Assembly (NCBI GenBank): GCA_039024435.1
Contig: JBCCQH010000024.1
Location: 10,216-74,215, forward strand
Source of the DNA: JBCCQH01 sp039024435
GTDB taxonomy: Bacteria; Bacteroidota; Bacteroidia; J057; JADKCL01
Length of the DNA: 64,000 nucleotides
Direction of reading: 5' to 3'
In this document: piece after piece, positions 35,017 through 43,969 of the stretch
How the letters are laid out: every line of letters starts with the position of its first letter
Numbering within the stretch: position 1 is the first letter of the stretch
The notes under the pieces: generated by a model
Database searches by the model: none
Seen by the model: the letters and a program-made list of their open reading frames with translations, nothing else
What the model was told of the DNA's origin: nothing
Translations under genes and position numbers: made by a program

Positions 35017-35697
35017 TTAGTGCCTGGCGTCTTTTTTCAGTAGTTCGGGAAATTTTTCCTGAAAGCGGTTGAGGCGGGGGATCGAAACCGCTTTGATGTA
35101 CGGCTGTTCGGGATGGAGGCGCTCGTAGTCCTGGTGGTAGTCTTCTGCAATCCAGAACTTCTCAAACGCGGTCACTTCGGTCACGATGGGTGCGGAGTAG
35201 ACGCCGGAGGCTTCCAGTTCTTCCACGTAGGCTTCAATGCTCGCTTTCTCGGTCGCGTTTTGGTAGAAAGCGATGGAGCGGTATTGGGGACCCCGGTCCG
35301 GTCCCTGCCGATTCGGGGTAGTGGGATCCTGCGATCCGAAAAAGACCTTGACCAGGGTAGGGAAGTCGACTTTGGTGGAGTCGTAATAGACTTCCACTGC
35401 TTCTGCGTGTCCGGTGGTTCCCGTACCGATCATGCGGTAGGTGGGATTGGGCTCTTTGCCGCCACTGTAGCCGGAAATGGCTTCGGCGACGCCTTCCACT
35501 GACTCAAATACGGCCTCGACGCACCAAAAGCAACCGCTGGCGAAGTAGGCTTTGTGGAACTGGCTCAGATCGAGGTTTTCCTTTTTCTGGGGAGTGTTGG
35601 TGGATCCGTTGCCGTTTTGGGCGGTCGACGAACAGGCATTGAGCGAAAACACCAGCGCGAGGCTGAGGGTAAAAAAGATGTATTTTACTTTCTGCAT
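35017..35697 (-). CDS. msrA: Peptide methionine-S-sulfoxide reductase, lipoprotein form
   Basis: This 226-aa protein begins with a lipoprotein signal (LNAC, C22) and a Ser/Asn-rich linker, so it acts in the periplasm or on a membrane surface. The catalytic motif GCFWC is at 55-59 with C56 as the attacking Cys. No C-terminal resolving Cys is present, so reduction may use the second Cys of GCFWC (C59) or a partner. It repairs the S-epimer of methionine sulfoxide in exported proteins. It is first gene of a two-gene operon with the HAD phosphatase. Confidence 0.93.
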   Translation of the reverse strand: MQKVKYIFFTLSLALVFSLNACSSTAQNGNGSTNTPQKKENLDLSQFHKAYFASGCFWCVEAVFESVEGVAEAISGYSGGKEPNPTYRMIGTGTTGHAEAVEVYYDSTKVDFPTLVKVFFGSQDPTTPNRQGPDRGPQYRSIAFYQNATEKASIEAYVEELEASGVYSAPIVTEVTAFEKFWIAEDYHQDYERLHPEQPYIKAVSIPRLNRFQEKFPELLKKDARH

Positions 35698-35882
35698 GGA
35701 TGCATTTTTAATATTTCCGAACGTGTCATTGAATCAACGGGAGGAGACCGAAATGGTTTGGCGAAGGCGGCAAAACCGCTGGTTGCAAGGCTAACGTTGC
35801 CGCGGAAAAATAATTGTTCAAATGCCGACCGACGATGGCTTTTCCCGGCGATGAGGACGGTCCCGACAATTTCTTTTGGGCA

Positions 35883-36644
35883 ATGCCGGGTCGGGATGTA
35901 TTTTTGGGCACTGTGAACAGGTACATCGCTGGTTTTTTCTTGTCCATAAGCATGACATTCGCTTCTCTTCCCGCCTTGGGGCAGGGGCGGGCCCATCTCT
36001 CTCTGGGCCTGAATGGCGGCTACGCCGGCCTGGACAGCTTGAATTACATCGTGGACCAGTTCAACGAGGAAAACCCCGATTATGCCAAGTTGCTGCCGGG
36101 ATTTCATGTGCCCGTGGGCATTTATGCCAGTGCTGGGGGCAATTTTAAGCGCCTACTGCTGGAACTCAGTTTTACCATGCGGACGCAAAACGCGCGGGCC
36201 CGCTCCGAGGCCGATCTGGCCGGCAATGAGCAGCAGATCCAATTGCGCTACAATGCGCACACGGTTGAGATCGGAACCGGTTATTACATTGTCGATGGCG
36301 ACTACACGCAGGTTGCATTGGGCGCTTCGCTGGATTTCGGTCAGACCCGCTTGCTGGCGCGGCGGGGAGCCGGCACCCTCCAGGCGGCGAGTTTGCCTTG
36401 GGGCCGAATGACCGATGAGTTGAACTTTGCCGGAAGCATATTCATCCAGGTCATGTTTACCCTGCGGGCAAATCCCCAGATCGGCCTTTACTTTCGGCCT
36501 TACTACCAGTTTGGGTTTGTGCGGAATGATTTCGGGCAAGTGAATCGTTTTCTTCGCCCGGATAACTGGGGGGATGACTCGTTCATCATCCTGCAGCGGC
36601 CGAGCAATGTGGGTTTGAAAACTGGCGTGTTCATCGGTTCCTAG
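35883..36644 (+). CDS. Outer-membrane beta-barrel protein
   Basis: The product is 253 aa when started at the ATG at 35883. A GTG at 35913 would give a tighter signal peptide ending at ALGQG, and either could be real. The mature part consists of alternating amphipathic strands with aromatic girdles (RPYYQFGFV, EIGTGYYIV), typical of PorT-like or generic barrel proteins of Bacteroidota. It is divergent from msrA with AT-rich sequence between. There is no partner gene to suggest function. A MITE-like element begins right at its stop codon. Confidence 0.7.
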   Translation: MPGRDVFLGTVNRYIAGFFLSISMTFASLPALGQGRAHLSLGLNGGYAGLDSLNYIVDQFNEENPDYAKLLPGFHVPVGIYASAGGNFKRLLLELSFTMRTQNARARSEADLAGNEQQIQLRYNAHTVEIGTGYYIVDGDYTQVALGASLDFGQTRLLARRGAGTLQAASLPWGRMTDELNFAGSIFIQVMFTLRANPQIGLYFRPYYQFGFVRNDFGQVNRFLRPDNWGDDSFIILQRPSNVGLKTGVFIGS

Positions 36645-36813
36645 AGTCTGTTTAAATTTAATTCTGCGATTTTGCTATGGCATCTTTTTCCGCCCCTCTT
36701 CGGCTATTTTCTTGCCCCTAGCTTTGGCTACGGACTCCAAAATGAGCTTCGACGGACAAAAAAATCTGCACTCGCAAATTTCACAAACCAATTTTAAACC
36801 GCCCCTTAGCGGC
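36642..36813 (+). repeat. MITE/REP-like interspersed element, copy B (reference copy)
   Basis: About 172 bp starting at the stop codon of the barrel gene. The two ends form an imperfect 26-bp inverted repeat (GTTTAAATTTAATT versus GTTTAAAATTGGTT, 16 of 26 matching). The internal part matches copy A. Positions 36645-36863 between convergent genes contain nothing else. Confidence 0.8.
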
Positions 36814-36863
36814 GGTTCGAGTTCCGTCCCGGATCAGCCCGCCAACTTCACGAATCAGTCTTT

Positions 36864-38255
36864 TTAATGGAGGCAGGAAATCCGCCGTGTAGCGACGCCG
36901 TTCTGCGTGCGCACCTGCAACAGGTAGATGCCTTCTGCGAAACCCTGGAGGTTGAGGCTGCCCTGCGGGTATCGGCCTGCCATTTCCCACACAATGCGGC
37001 CGGTGCGATCCATGAGTTGCATCCCGATGACTTCGCTGCCCACGACGCGGAAGTGCATTTGGCGATCCGCCGGATTCGGCCAGGTTTCGATGGCAACGGT
37101 GCCGGCGTAGTGGTTGACCACTTGGGCGGTGGTCGACATATTTTCCCGGCCGTCCCGGTCCACCTGGCGCAAGCGGTACCAGGTGAGCGGCGCCGGATGG
37201 GGATCGGTGACCCCGTAGCGGACCGGCTCGGAAGAGTTGCCTTGGCCCTCCACCCGAGTCATAAACGCAAAGCCCAAGCTCAGATCGGTGGATCGCTCCA
37301 CCACGAAGTGATCGCAGTTGACTTCCGTAGCGGTGATCCAGGAAAGGGAATTGCCGTCCGAAGTCACGGCGCCTTGCAATTCTTGGGCGTACGCCACGGG
37401 CAGGATACACGGCTCGATCAGGGTATTGATCCACGCGGCATTGGCGGAATTGTTGGGCGCACCTGGGGTTTCATTGTTGGAAGCCACCGTCTGCGACGAC
37501 CAGTTGGCGGCCGAGCGGTAGTCGTCGTTCACTGAATTGTCAAACATGAAGAAGCGGACATTGCCCGTACCCGAGACGTAGATGCTTTCCGGACCACCAT
37601 TCATGCCTGAGCCGTAACCGACCCCGTGAAAGTAAGTCCCGTCCGGTTGGCGGACCTGCGCGGCATCGCCCCCGTTGCGCATCCCTGCATTCGCCCAGCT
37701 ACCCCCGGCCGTGTAGCACGCCCCTGCGTAAGTGGCATTTCCCGAACAAGGCCCTGGGCAGGAAGTCACCCCCGCCGGAATATTGCCCACCCCACAGGCG
37801 GTAGCCGTGCTGACCTCGAGCATCGCCGAAGAAGCTGGCACCACGTAGACCCCATCTGCCGGGGCAGTATCGTTGGGGTCCGCCGCCGGAACATTGCCAT
37901 TCGTATTGGAAGAATTGTCATTGTAGACCACGATGATGCTCCCCGGGTTGACTTCTTCCCAGTTGGCGTGGGCTGCCAGGCGCAAGTGACCCATCGCAAT
38001 GCCTGACCCCGAGCAAGGCCCGCAGGAAAAGTCCCCATTGTTGTCGTCAATGATCCAACCCCGCAAATCCACCGGACCACAATTGGGATCCGTATCCGGC
38101 CCTACGACCACAAACTCCATGTATTCGCGGGTGCCCGCATCACCATTCGAAAATTCGTTCAGGACCATGCCCTGAGCTTGCACCTGACCGATGAACCCAA
38201 AACAGCCCATCAATCCCAATCCCAGAGCAAAGGCGGTAAAGTAATTGTGTTTCAT
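36864..38255 (-). CDS. T9SS-exported protein with lamin-tail-like domain
   Basis: This 463-aa protein is started at the ATG at 38255, giving a signal peptide ending about VQAQ. Residues about 28-170 (MVLNEFSNGDAGTREYMEF) resemble a lamin-tail (LTD) domain, common in secreted Bacteroidota proteins. The last ~75 residues are a T9SS type A sorting domain: ETWPNPADRQ, GMQLMDRTGRIVWEM and GFAEGIYLLQVRT. It should cross the outer membrane through the type IX system and be surface-attached or released. Many paired Cys and Gly-rich loops fit an extracellular protein. Binding target unknown. Confidence 0.85.
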   Translation of the reverse strand: MKHNYFTAFALGLGLMGCFGFIGQVQAQGMVLNEFSNGDAGTREYMEFVVVGPDTDPNCGPVDLRGWIIDDNNGDFSCGPCSGSGIAMGHLRLAAHANWEEVNPGSIIVVYNDNSSNTNGNVPAADPNDTAPADGVYVVPASSAMLEVSTATACGVGNIPAGVTSCPGPCSGNATYAGACYTAGGSWANAGMRNGGDAAQVRQPDGTYFHGVGYGSGMNGGPESIYVSGTGNVRFFMFDNSVNDDYRSAANWSSQTVASNNETPGAPNNSANAAWINTLIEPCILPVAYAQELQGAVTSDGNSLSWITATEVNCDHFVVERSTDLSLGFAFMTRVEGQGNSSEPVRYGVTDPHPAPLTWYRLRQVDRDGRENMSTTAQVVNHYAGTVAIETWPNPADRQMHFRVVGSEVIGMQLMDRTGRIVWEMAGRYPQGSLNLQGFAEGIYLLQVRTQNGVATRRISCLH

Positions 38256-38510
38256 GTATTGCAGCATTGTCCGACACCGAAGGGCCTGAGCCGTCGCAGC
38301 AAAACCGGGACTCAGGCATCAATCTTCTGGGAACAAAGATGCCGAGCAACCGCCTGGTACACAACCATTTTTCATCCACCGGGTGTGGATACTCTCCGGG
38401 ATTTAACCTTGAGTAGAGATACCGGAAACCCACAAGCGTCCGACGGTCAAATTTGTGAGATTACCGGTAAAGCCAGGCCGATCCGTTACGTAAGTTTAAC
38501 TTTGAATAAG

Positions 38511-38536
38511 CCTAAATTTAATTCGGGGATTTTGCC
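38511..38536 (+). repeat. Fragment of the MITE/REP-like element, copy D
   Basis: TAAATTTAATTCGGGGATTTTGC matches the left end of copy B (TAAATTTAATTCTGCGATTTTGC) apart from a few bases. It also forms the hairpin CGGGG-attttg-CCCCG just beyond the flippase stop and may act as its terminator. The rest of the 38268-38542 gap shows no gene. Confidence 0.5.
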
Positions 38537-38542
38537 CCCGGA

Positions 38543-40033
38543 TCAATTTTGCTCGGCCACGCCCAGGCGTTTCAGCAACACCCGCAGCAAATTGTTGGCG
38601 TCCGGGGTGACCCGCAACAGCAGCGTCAGCCCGCCGTAGACCAACACTACCACCCCGCCCCGGACGATCAGATCCAGCCACACCCAGTCCAGCCGCGGGA
38701 TCACCATCTGGACCGCAAAGGCCGCCCCCGTAACGACGAGCACCAGCAGCATCGGCCAGGTAAAGGGCTGAAGCTTGAAGTGGTACCAGACAAAAATGAG
38801 CCGGAACAGATTGCCCAAGAGTACCGAAAGTCCCGTCGCGAGGGCTGCCCCCGAGATGCCATACGGGGGAATCAGCAGCCAGTTTAACAAGACGGCAAAC
38901 ACCACCAGCAGCCCATTAAAAATCAGATCGTAGCGGTACAGCCGCGAAGTGATCAGGATGTAACCGTTCAGCCCGGTGAGCATGTCGATCACCCGGGTCA
39001 GCCCGATGAAAAACAGCACCACCAATCCCCCCGAGTACGACGCCGGCATCAGGGCAAACAAATTGTGCGCATTCGTCATCAGCCCCAGGAACAGAAACGC
39101 CCCCAGGACAAAATTGATCAGTGACGTCCGTTTGTAGAGCCGGTCCATGTCCGCCATTTTTCCCGCCTGCCAGTACTCGGCGACCAGCGGGGAAGTAATC
39201 TTTTGAATCGCCCGCCAGGGAATGAGCAATAAGGCCGTGATGTAGTACGCCGTGGTGTAGATCCCGACCGCATCCATGCCTTTGAAGTCCGCCAGCATGA
39301 TCGAGTCGATATTGAAAAGGACGATCACACTGATGTTGCTCAGCAAAGTAAAACCCCCGAAAACCAGCATGCGGTAATTGAGTTTCCGGAATCGCCAACT
39401 GATCCGCAACCGCAGGTGCAACTGCCGCAAGTAAGCGATGTAGACCACCATCAGCAGGGTGACCGAACTGATGAGCCCGACGTAAATCATCACAAAACCC
39501 TCGAAATCTACCCAGCCCGCCGCATAAATCAGGACGCTGGCCATCACGAACAGCTTTTGGATCACCTCCTGGAACAGTACCGGCACCACCGTTTTGAAGA
39601 GTGACCGCAGATAACTTTCAAACACCTGAAAATACAGCGAAAACAGCCCCAAAGGGACGATGTAATAATAGTACTCGATCAACAAAGGCGAATTGTCGGA
39701 GAATCGCTCCACGATCAGCGGCTTCAACAGGACAAAATTCAGCGTGATGAACAGGAAGCCCAGCGTGGAAATTACCAGTGCCCAGGACAGAAACCCGTGG
39801 TGCTGCCGCTCGCGGTCCCGGAAATAAGGAAAGAAACGCAAAATCACATTTACGTACCCCAGCGAAGAAAACGTCGCGTACAGCAGCCCCAGCGTGAGCA
39901 GGATATTGGCCAGGCCCACCTCCTCTTCCGTGAGAAACTGCGTGAAGATCAGCACTTTGTTCACAAATCCCAGCACCGCTCCTACGTAGGAAATGATCGA
40001 GGATTGAATACTTTGCTTGCGAACGATGCCCAT
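38543..40033 (-). CDS. Polysaccharide flippase (Wzx/MATE-like)
   Basis: This 496-aa inner-membrane protein has about 12-14 hydrophobic helices throughout. The start at 40033 (MGIVRKQSI) is preferred; the open frame continues upstream into repeat sequence. It belongs to the oligosaccharide-flippase group of the MOP superfamily, which moves lipid-linked glycans to the periplasmic face. Signatures include the N-terminal ISYVGAVLGFVNKVLIF and positively charged cytoplasmic loops. No glycosyltransferase cluster is adjacent, although an LpxL-like gene lies divergently upstream. Confidence 0.88.
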   Translation of the reverse strand: MGIVRKQSIQSSIISYVGAVLGFVNKVLIFTQFLTEEEVGLANILLTLGLLYATFSSLGYVNVILRFFPYFRDRERQHHGFLSWALVISTLGFLFITLNFVLLKPLIVERFSDNSPLLIEYYYYIVPLGLFSLYFQVFESYLRSLFKTVVPVLFQEVIQKLFVMASVLIYAAGWVDFEGFVMIYVGLISSVTLLMVVYIAYLRQLHLRLRISWRFRKLNYRMLVFGGFTLLSNISVIVLFNIDSIMLADFKGMDAVGIYTTAYYITALLLIPWRAIQKITSPLVAEYWQAGKMADMDRLYKRTSLINFVLGAFLFLGLMTNAHNLFALMPASYSGGLVVLFFIGLTRVIDMLTGLNGYILITSRLYRYDLIFNGLLVVFAVLLNWLLIPPYGISGAALATGLSVLLGNLFRLIFVWYHFKLQPFTWPMLLVLVVTGAAFAVQMVIPRLDWVWLDLIVRGGVVVLVYGGLTLLLRVTPDANNLLRVLLKRLGVAEQN

Positions 40034-40402
40034 GAGATACAATGCAGTCCGCGTCAAATTACGCGAAACCCCGCACAGTACGCAAGGCAAAGCCCATTCT
40101 CCGCGCATTCGCTGGGGCAGTCAGTTCCCCCTCCCGTTGAGGGCGGGTGCGGGGGCGGCCCGCACCGGGCTGTCCGGAGGTTCGCCCACTCCGTCCCCTC
40201 CGCCCTTGGCTCCGGCGACCCGGCTCCTCCCATCCCTCCCGCAAACAAAAATTTCTAATTTCCGATGGCCAGTCCGGCTGAGTAGGCATCGAAAATCAGA
40301 AATCAATGAATTGAAAATTGATCTTTCCGATTGCCGGATTGCATTTTTCAGAATTCGTCCCCCAATTGCATATTCCTGAATCCACCCTAACTTTACCTCC
40401 CG
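40034..40402. other. Intergenic region with two repeat types
   Basis: This 369-nt divergent space contains the inverted copy of GC-rich repeat family 2 and, after it (40255-40320), AT-rich words AATTTCCGATGG and AATCAGAAATC. TAACTTTA at about 40388-40395 is a 7/8 match to the -7 box upstream of the LpxL-like gene. No ORF is supported. Confidence 0.45.
40161..40247 (-). repeat. GC-rich intergenic repeat, family 2, copy 2
   Basis: On the minus strand it begins TTGTTTGCGGGAGGGATGGG and ends near GCCCGGTGC, paralleling 33355-33440. Both copies lie between genes. A small open frame (MFAGGMGGAG...) crosses it, but its sequence is not conserved between copies. Confidence 0.7.
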
Positions 40403-41317
40403 GTGAAAACCCCCTGGACATACTACCCCCTCAAGGCTGTGCTCTACCTGTGGAGCCTGCTGCCCTTGCCGGTTCTCTACCTTCAGAGCCGGATTGTGGC
40501 TTTCCTGTTGCACCGGGTGATTGGGTACCGCAAGGCTATCATTCAGGACAACCTCCGGCAGGCATTTCCCGAGAAAAGCCCCGCCGAAATCGACCGGATC
40601 GTGCGCGACTTTTACCACAATTTTTGCGATGTCTTCGTGGAAATCCTCAAGCAACTCAGCATCGGAAAAGCCGCCCTGAAGCGCCGGGTGCAATTCACCA
40701 ATCCCGAGGTGCTTTCCGAAATGACCGCCCACGGCGGTGGAGGCATCGCCATCTTTGCCCACTACGCAAACTGGGAATGGAATGGATCGGGGATGGGACT
40801 GCAACTGCCCTTTTCCACCGTTGGGGTCTACCAAACCCTGAGCAGCCCGGTGTTTGACCGCTTGGTGCGGCACATCCGCACCCGGCACGGAAACGACATG
40901 ATCACGATGCAGCAGACCTTTCGCGAGAGCCTCAAGCGCCTGAAATCCCCCTGTTACATCGCCTTTCTGGGTGACCAAAGCCCTGCCCCCCACGGCAAAA
41001 TGTACTACACCCCCTTTCTTGGGCGCCTCGCTCCGGTCCACTTGGGAATCGCCACGATCTGCCTGAAGATGAATGTCCCCTTGTACTACTTTGACATCCG
41101 AAAAGTCCGCCAGGGCCACTACCGGGTTACCTTGCACAAAGTGCCGCACGAAGACCTCAACCCCAAGGACAAGACCAGTGTGTACCGGCTGACGAATCGC
41201 CACGTGCGCAAATTGGAGGAGGTCATCCGGGAGGCACCGGCCTACTGGCTTTGGTCGCACCGGCGCTGGAAGCGCCAGCCCAAACCCGGTGACATCGTAA
41301 ACAAAGGAGAAATTTAG
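40403..41317 (+). CDS. Lysophospholipid/lipid A acyltransferase (LpxL/HtrB family)
   Basis: This 304-aa protein starts with GTG. An N-terminal hydrophobic helix (about 11-37) is followed by the acyltransferase domain with the HX4E catalytic motif at H120-E125 (HYANWE), FLGDQSPAPHG and the C-terminal YWLWSHRRWK. The family transfers acyl chains to lipid A precursors or related lipids at the inner membrane. One such gene is usual in Bacteroidota. A weak T-rich stretch follows the stop. Confidence 0.9.
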   Translation: MKTPWTYYPLKAVLYLWSLLPLPVLYLQSRIVAFLLHRVIGYRKAIIQDNLRQAFPEKSPAEIDRIVRDFYHNFCDVFVEILKQLSIGKAALKRRVQFTNPEVLSEMTAHGGGGIAIFAHYANWEWNGSGMGLQLPFSTVGVYQTLSSPVFDRLVRHIRTRHGNDMITMQQTFRESLKRLKSPCYIAFLGDQSPAPHGKMYYTPFLGRLAPVHLGIATICLKMNVPLYYFDIRKVRQGHYRVTLHKVPHEDLNPKDKTSVYRLTNRHVRKLEEVIREAPAYWLWSHRRWKRQPKPGDIVNKGEI

Positions 41318-41391
41318 TTCGGTCTGGTCAGTTTTTTTTCGTACCCATCGCCCCACAAATCGATTCAAATGCTATTTACCACCCACCATCG

Positions 41392-41407
41392 GCAATCAGA
41401 AATCAAT
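41392..41407. repeat. AATCAGAAATC intergenic repeat word
   Basis: CGGCAATCAGAAATCAATCA lies in the short gap between the convergent LpxL-like and VOC genes. The same word occurs at 40303 and 31400-31430. Confidence 0.3.
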
Positions 41408-41768
41408 CAAATTGCATCAACTCGATCCGATTTTTCCAGGGATCAAAGAAAGAAAACCGCTTGCGTCCGGGAATGGGAGTTTCTTCCTGAATGGGCACGC
41501 CAATCTTGGTGAGATAAGTGCGGGCCCCTTCCAGATCCTTAACGATAAATGCCGGATGCCGCTTCGAACCTCCCGGGCTCGCCTCCACTCCGATGTGCAA
41601 CTCGATGTCGGCCATCTTTACCCAAAATCCCCCTTTTCCCACTGCACTGGCCGGTTTAGGGATTTCTTGCAGTCCGAGAATGTGGCAATAGAACGCCTTG
41701 GCGCGGTCAGTTGAGCCGAAGGGGACACACACTTGCACGTGGTGAAGTTTTTCGAATTGTATGCTCAT
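41403..41768 (-). CDS. VOC-family (glyoxalase/dioxygenase fold) protein
   Basis: This 121-aa protein makes up one VOC module pair. Candidate metal ligands are H10 (LHHVQVCVP), the mid-chain His of ELHIGVE and the terminal Glu of RIELMQF. Members include glyoxalases, dioxygenases and thiol transferases; the reaction is not assignable. The 250-nt region upstream (41769-42019) contains AT-rich sequence without a gene. Confidence 0.85.
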   Translation of the reverse strand: MSIQFEKLHHVQVCVPFGSTDRAKAFYCHILGLQEIPKPASAVGKGGFWVKMADIELHIGVEASPGGSKRHPAFIVKDLEGARTYLTKIGVPIQEETPIPGRKRFSFFDPWKNRIELMQFD

Positions 41769-42019
41769 GGTTTTAGAGTGGTGTTGATTGATTGTTGGTT
41801 TTCAGGCACAAACGCCCATTTATTCTTCCGGAACTGCTTATTTGTGATGTTGTTCAAATAAGGGGAAAATACCGCAATTTTCCTCGAAAAAAGTGTCAAT
41901 TTCCCATGACCGCTTCACCCTAACGGGCAAGTTTTCGCGAAACATTGGAAATTGGTATTCAGAGCATTGGCAATCATTTTAGATTTTTCATCCCTACTGA
42001 GGTCGCAGTTCAGCTTGAC

Positions 42020-42883
42020 TCAGTGGTATTCCCCGAACAGGCGTTGGGCCTTCTGGGTGGCTCGGTCCAGCGCATCTTCCGCCAATTCCGGGTCGACCGC
42101 CATCCCGTGCAGCCATTCCAGTACCGCTTCGGTGGCGATATTGCCCACCAGTTCATCTTCAGCGAACGGACAACCTCCGAAGCCCAGCATCGCACTGTCG
42201 AAGCGCCGGCAGCCACCTTCCCAGGCCGCTTGCAGTTTCGCCCGGCGCTCATCCGGGCGGGCATGGAAGTGCGCCCCGAATTCCACCTCCGGAAAGCGCG
42301 GAATCAGCGTACTGAACATCGGACCGATGGTGGCGTGGTCCGCCGTGCCCACCGTATCCGCCAGGGAAATGGTGCGCACCCCGAGGCCCACCATTTTTTC
42401 GACCCATTCTCCCGCTAGTTTTGGACTCCATGGATCGCCGTAGGGATTCCCGAACCCCATTGAAATATAGACGACAAGTTCCTTGCCCGAATCCACACAC
42501 AAGGCCTGCATGTCCCGCACCAACTCTACCGACTCCGCCATCGTCTTGCGGGTGTTGCGCAGTTGAAAAGTCTCGGAGATGCTGAAGGGATAGCCCAGAT
42601 AATGAATTGCTGCGTGTTGGGCCGCCGTGTGCGCCCCCCGGGCATTGGCGACAATTGCGAGTAACTGCGTGGCCGTATGGGTCAGATCCAGGCCCGCCAG
42701 TACTTCCGCCGTATCCGCGAGCTGGGGCACCGCCTTGGGTGAGACAAAGCTGCCGAAGTCCAGGGTATCGAATCCCACCCGCAACAACTGATTGAGGTAA
42801 TCGATCTTCGTCGCGGTCGGGATGGGCTGCACGATGCCTTGCATCGCATCGCGCGGGCATTCGATGAGTTTCACGGATTGCAT
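42020..42883 (-). CDS. Hydroxymethylglutaryl-CoA lyase-like enzyme
   Basis: This 287-aa TIM-barrel protein belongs to the HMGL-like family. The N-terminus reads LIECPRDAMQG where HMG-CoA lyases have EVGPRDGLQ, keeping the catalytic Arg-Asp. The metal-binding His pair appears as HFH, and the active-site loop is GFGGCPFAEDELVGN with its Cys. It would cleave HMG-CoA to acetyl-CoA and acetoacetate in leucine or ketone metabolism. The start at 42883 is preferred over upstream in-frame codons, which overlap the divergent glycosyltransferase gene. A perfect -7 box lies only 4 nt before the ATG. Confidence 0.85.
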   Translation of the reverse strand: MQSVKLIECPRDAMQGIVQPIPTATKIDYLNQLLRVGFDTLDFGSFVSPKAVPQLADTAEVLAGLDLTHTATQLLAIVANARGAHTAAQHAAIHYLGYPFSISETFQLRNTRKTMAESVELVRDMQALCVDSGKELVVYISMGFGNPYGDPWSPKLAGEWVEKMVGLGVRTISLADTVGTADHATIGPMFSTLIPRFPEVEFGAHFHARPDERRAKLQAAWEGGCRRFDSAMLGFGGCPFAEDELVGNIATEAVLEWLHGMAVDPELAEDALDRATQKAQRLFGEYH

Positions 42884-42887
42884 GGTG

Positions 42888-42895
42888 CAAATGTA
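42888..42895 (-). promoter_or_regulatory. -7 promoter box abutting the HMG-CoA-lyase-like start
   Basis: TACATTTG on the minus strand is a full TAnnTTTG match, separated from the ATG by 4 nt. If used, transcription would start at or near the ATG, giving a leaderless mRNA. Confidence 0.4.
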
Positions 42896-42922
42896 GTGAA
42901 CAGACCCTAATTTGCGGTCCCC

Positions 42923-43804
42923 ATGCAGATGGCTTCTCAACGATACCGTGTCCCTTCGGGCGCGCGCTTTAGCATATTGATTCCTACCTGGAACAATTTG
43001 GCCTACCTGAAGCTGTGCGTGGAAAGCCTGCGGAAGCACTCGGCATTTCCCCACCAGATCATTCTTCACCTCAACGATGGCCGGGACGGTAGCCTGGCCT
43101 GGGCGCGGGAACAAGGCCTGGACCACACCCATTCGGCGGACAATATCGGGGTGTGCCACGCGTTGAATGCGGCTGCCGAACTGGCGGCGACCGATTACAT
43201 CTGCTTTTTCAACGACGACATGTACGCGCTACCGGACTGGGACCGCCCGCTCTGGGCAGAAATCGAGCGCCTGGATCACCCACGTTGGTTCCTTTCCGGC
43301 ACCATGATCGAGCCCACCGATACCGGCAATTCCTGCGTGATCGCTCCGCAGAACTATGGTATAGAACCAGCCAACTTTCGCGTTTTGGAGCTTTTGGCTA
43401 CGCACACCGATTTTGTGAAGCAAGATTGGACGGGAGCCACCTGGCCCCCGAATGTGGTGCCCCGGACCCTCTGGGAAGAAGTCGGAGGCTACAGCCCAGA
43501 ATTCAGCCCCGGTATGTCCTCCGACCCGGACTTTTCGATGAAGCTGTGGCAAGCCGGGGTGCGACATTTTCGGGGGATCGCCGCGAGCCGGGTGTACCAT
43601 TTTCAAGCCCGCTCGACCGGCAAGGTGACCAAGAACGATGGTCCCCGCCAGTTTCTCGAGAAATGGGGCATCACGCAAGGAACGTTTTCCCGCTTGTACC
43701 TGCGGCGTGGCCAGCCCTGGCGTGGTCCCCTGCCCGAAGCCGGTCCCGGATGGGCCCTTCAGTTTGCGCGGCTGCGCGGCTGGTGGAAACGCCACCTGCT
43801 TTAA
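42923..43804 (+). CDS. Family 2 glycosyltransferase
   Basis: This 293-aa GT-A-fold enzyme has N-terminal FSILIPTWNN (16-25), a nucleotide-binding region and a metal-binding DxD-like motif in YICFFNDDMYA (D98-D99). A later WEEVGGYSPEF resembles the conserved acceptor-site ED loop of GT2 enzymes. It is soluble or peripheral, with no membrane helix. It is divergent from the HMG-CoA-lyase-like gene by 39 nt. Donor and acceptor are unknown; it could contribute to surface glycan made with the other sugar genes here. Confidence 0.88.
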   Translation: MQMASQRYRVPSGARFSILIPTWNNLAYLKLCVESLRKHSAFPHQIILHLNDGRDGSLAWAREQGLDHTHSADNIGVCHALNAAAELAATDYICFFNDDMYALPDWDRPLWAEIERLDHPRWFLSGTMIEPTDTGNSCVIAPQNYGIEPANFRVLELLATHTDFVKQDWTGATWPPNVVPRTLWEEVGGYSPEFSPGMSSDPDFSMKLWQAGVRHFRGIAASRVYHFQARSTGKVTKNDGPRQFLEKWGITQGTFSRLYLRRGQPWRGPLPEAGPGWALQFARLRGWWKRHLL

Positions 43805-43897
43805 ATGCCAAAAGCGAGAACCCAGATCGGTAAGAAATCCCCATTTTTTGCCGAAAAAAACCGTTGGCCCGGGGTGCGACGCCGCTCGAAAAATCCC

Positions 43898-43905
43898 TAT
43901 ATTTG
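43898..43905 (+). promoter_or_regulatory. -7 promoter box upstream of the alpha/beta-hydrolase lipoprotein
   Basis: TATATTTG is a full TAnnTTTG match, 64 nt before the ATG at 43970. No -33 element was clear. Confidence 0.4.
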
Positions 43906-43969
43906 AATTCATTCCTTAACGGGGTGCTAGGTTATTATATTTCTTTTACCGTTGTATTTATTTTTTAGG

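Noticed and set aside
41318..41360. Intrinsic terminator after the LpxL-like gene
   Set aside because: There is a run of eight T but no convincing stem before it.
40121..41368. Minus-strand open frame of 415 codons opposite the LpxL-like gene
   Set aside because: Opposite a well-supported acyltransferase; it runs into the GC-rich repeat and has no domain.
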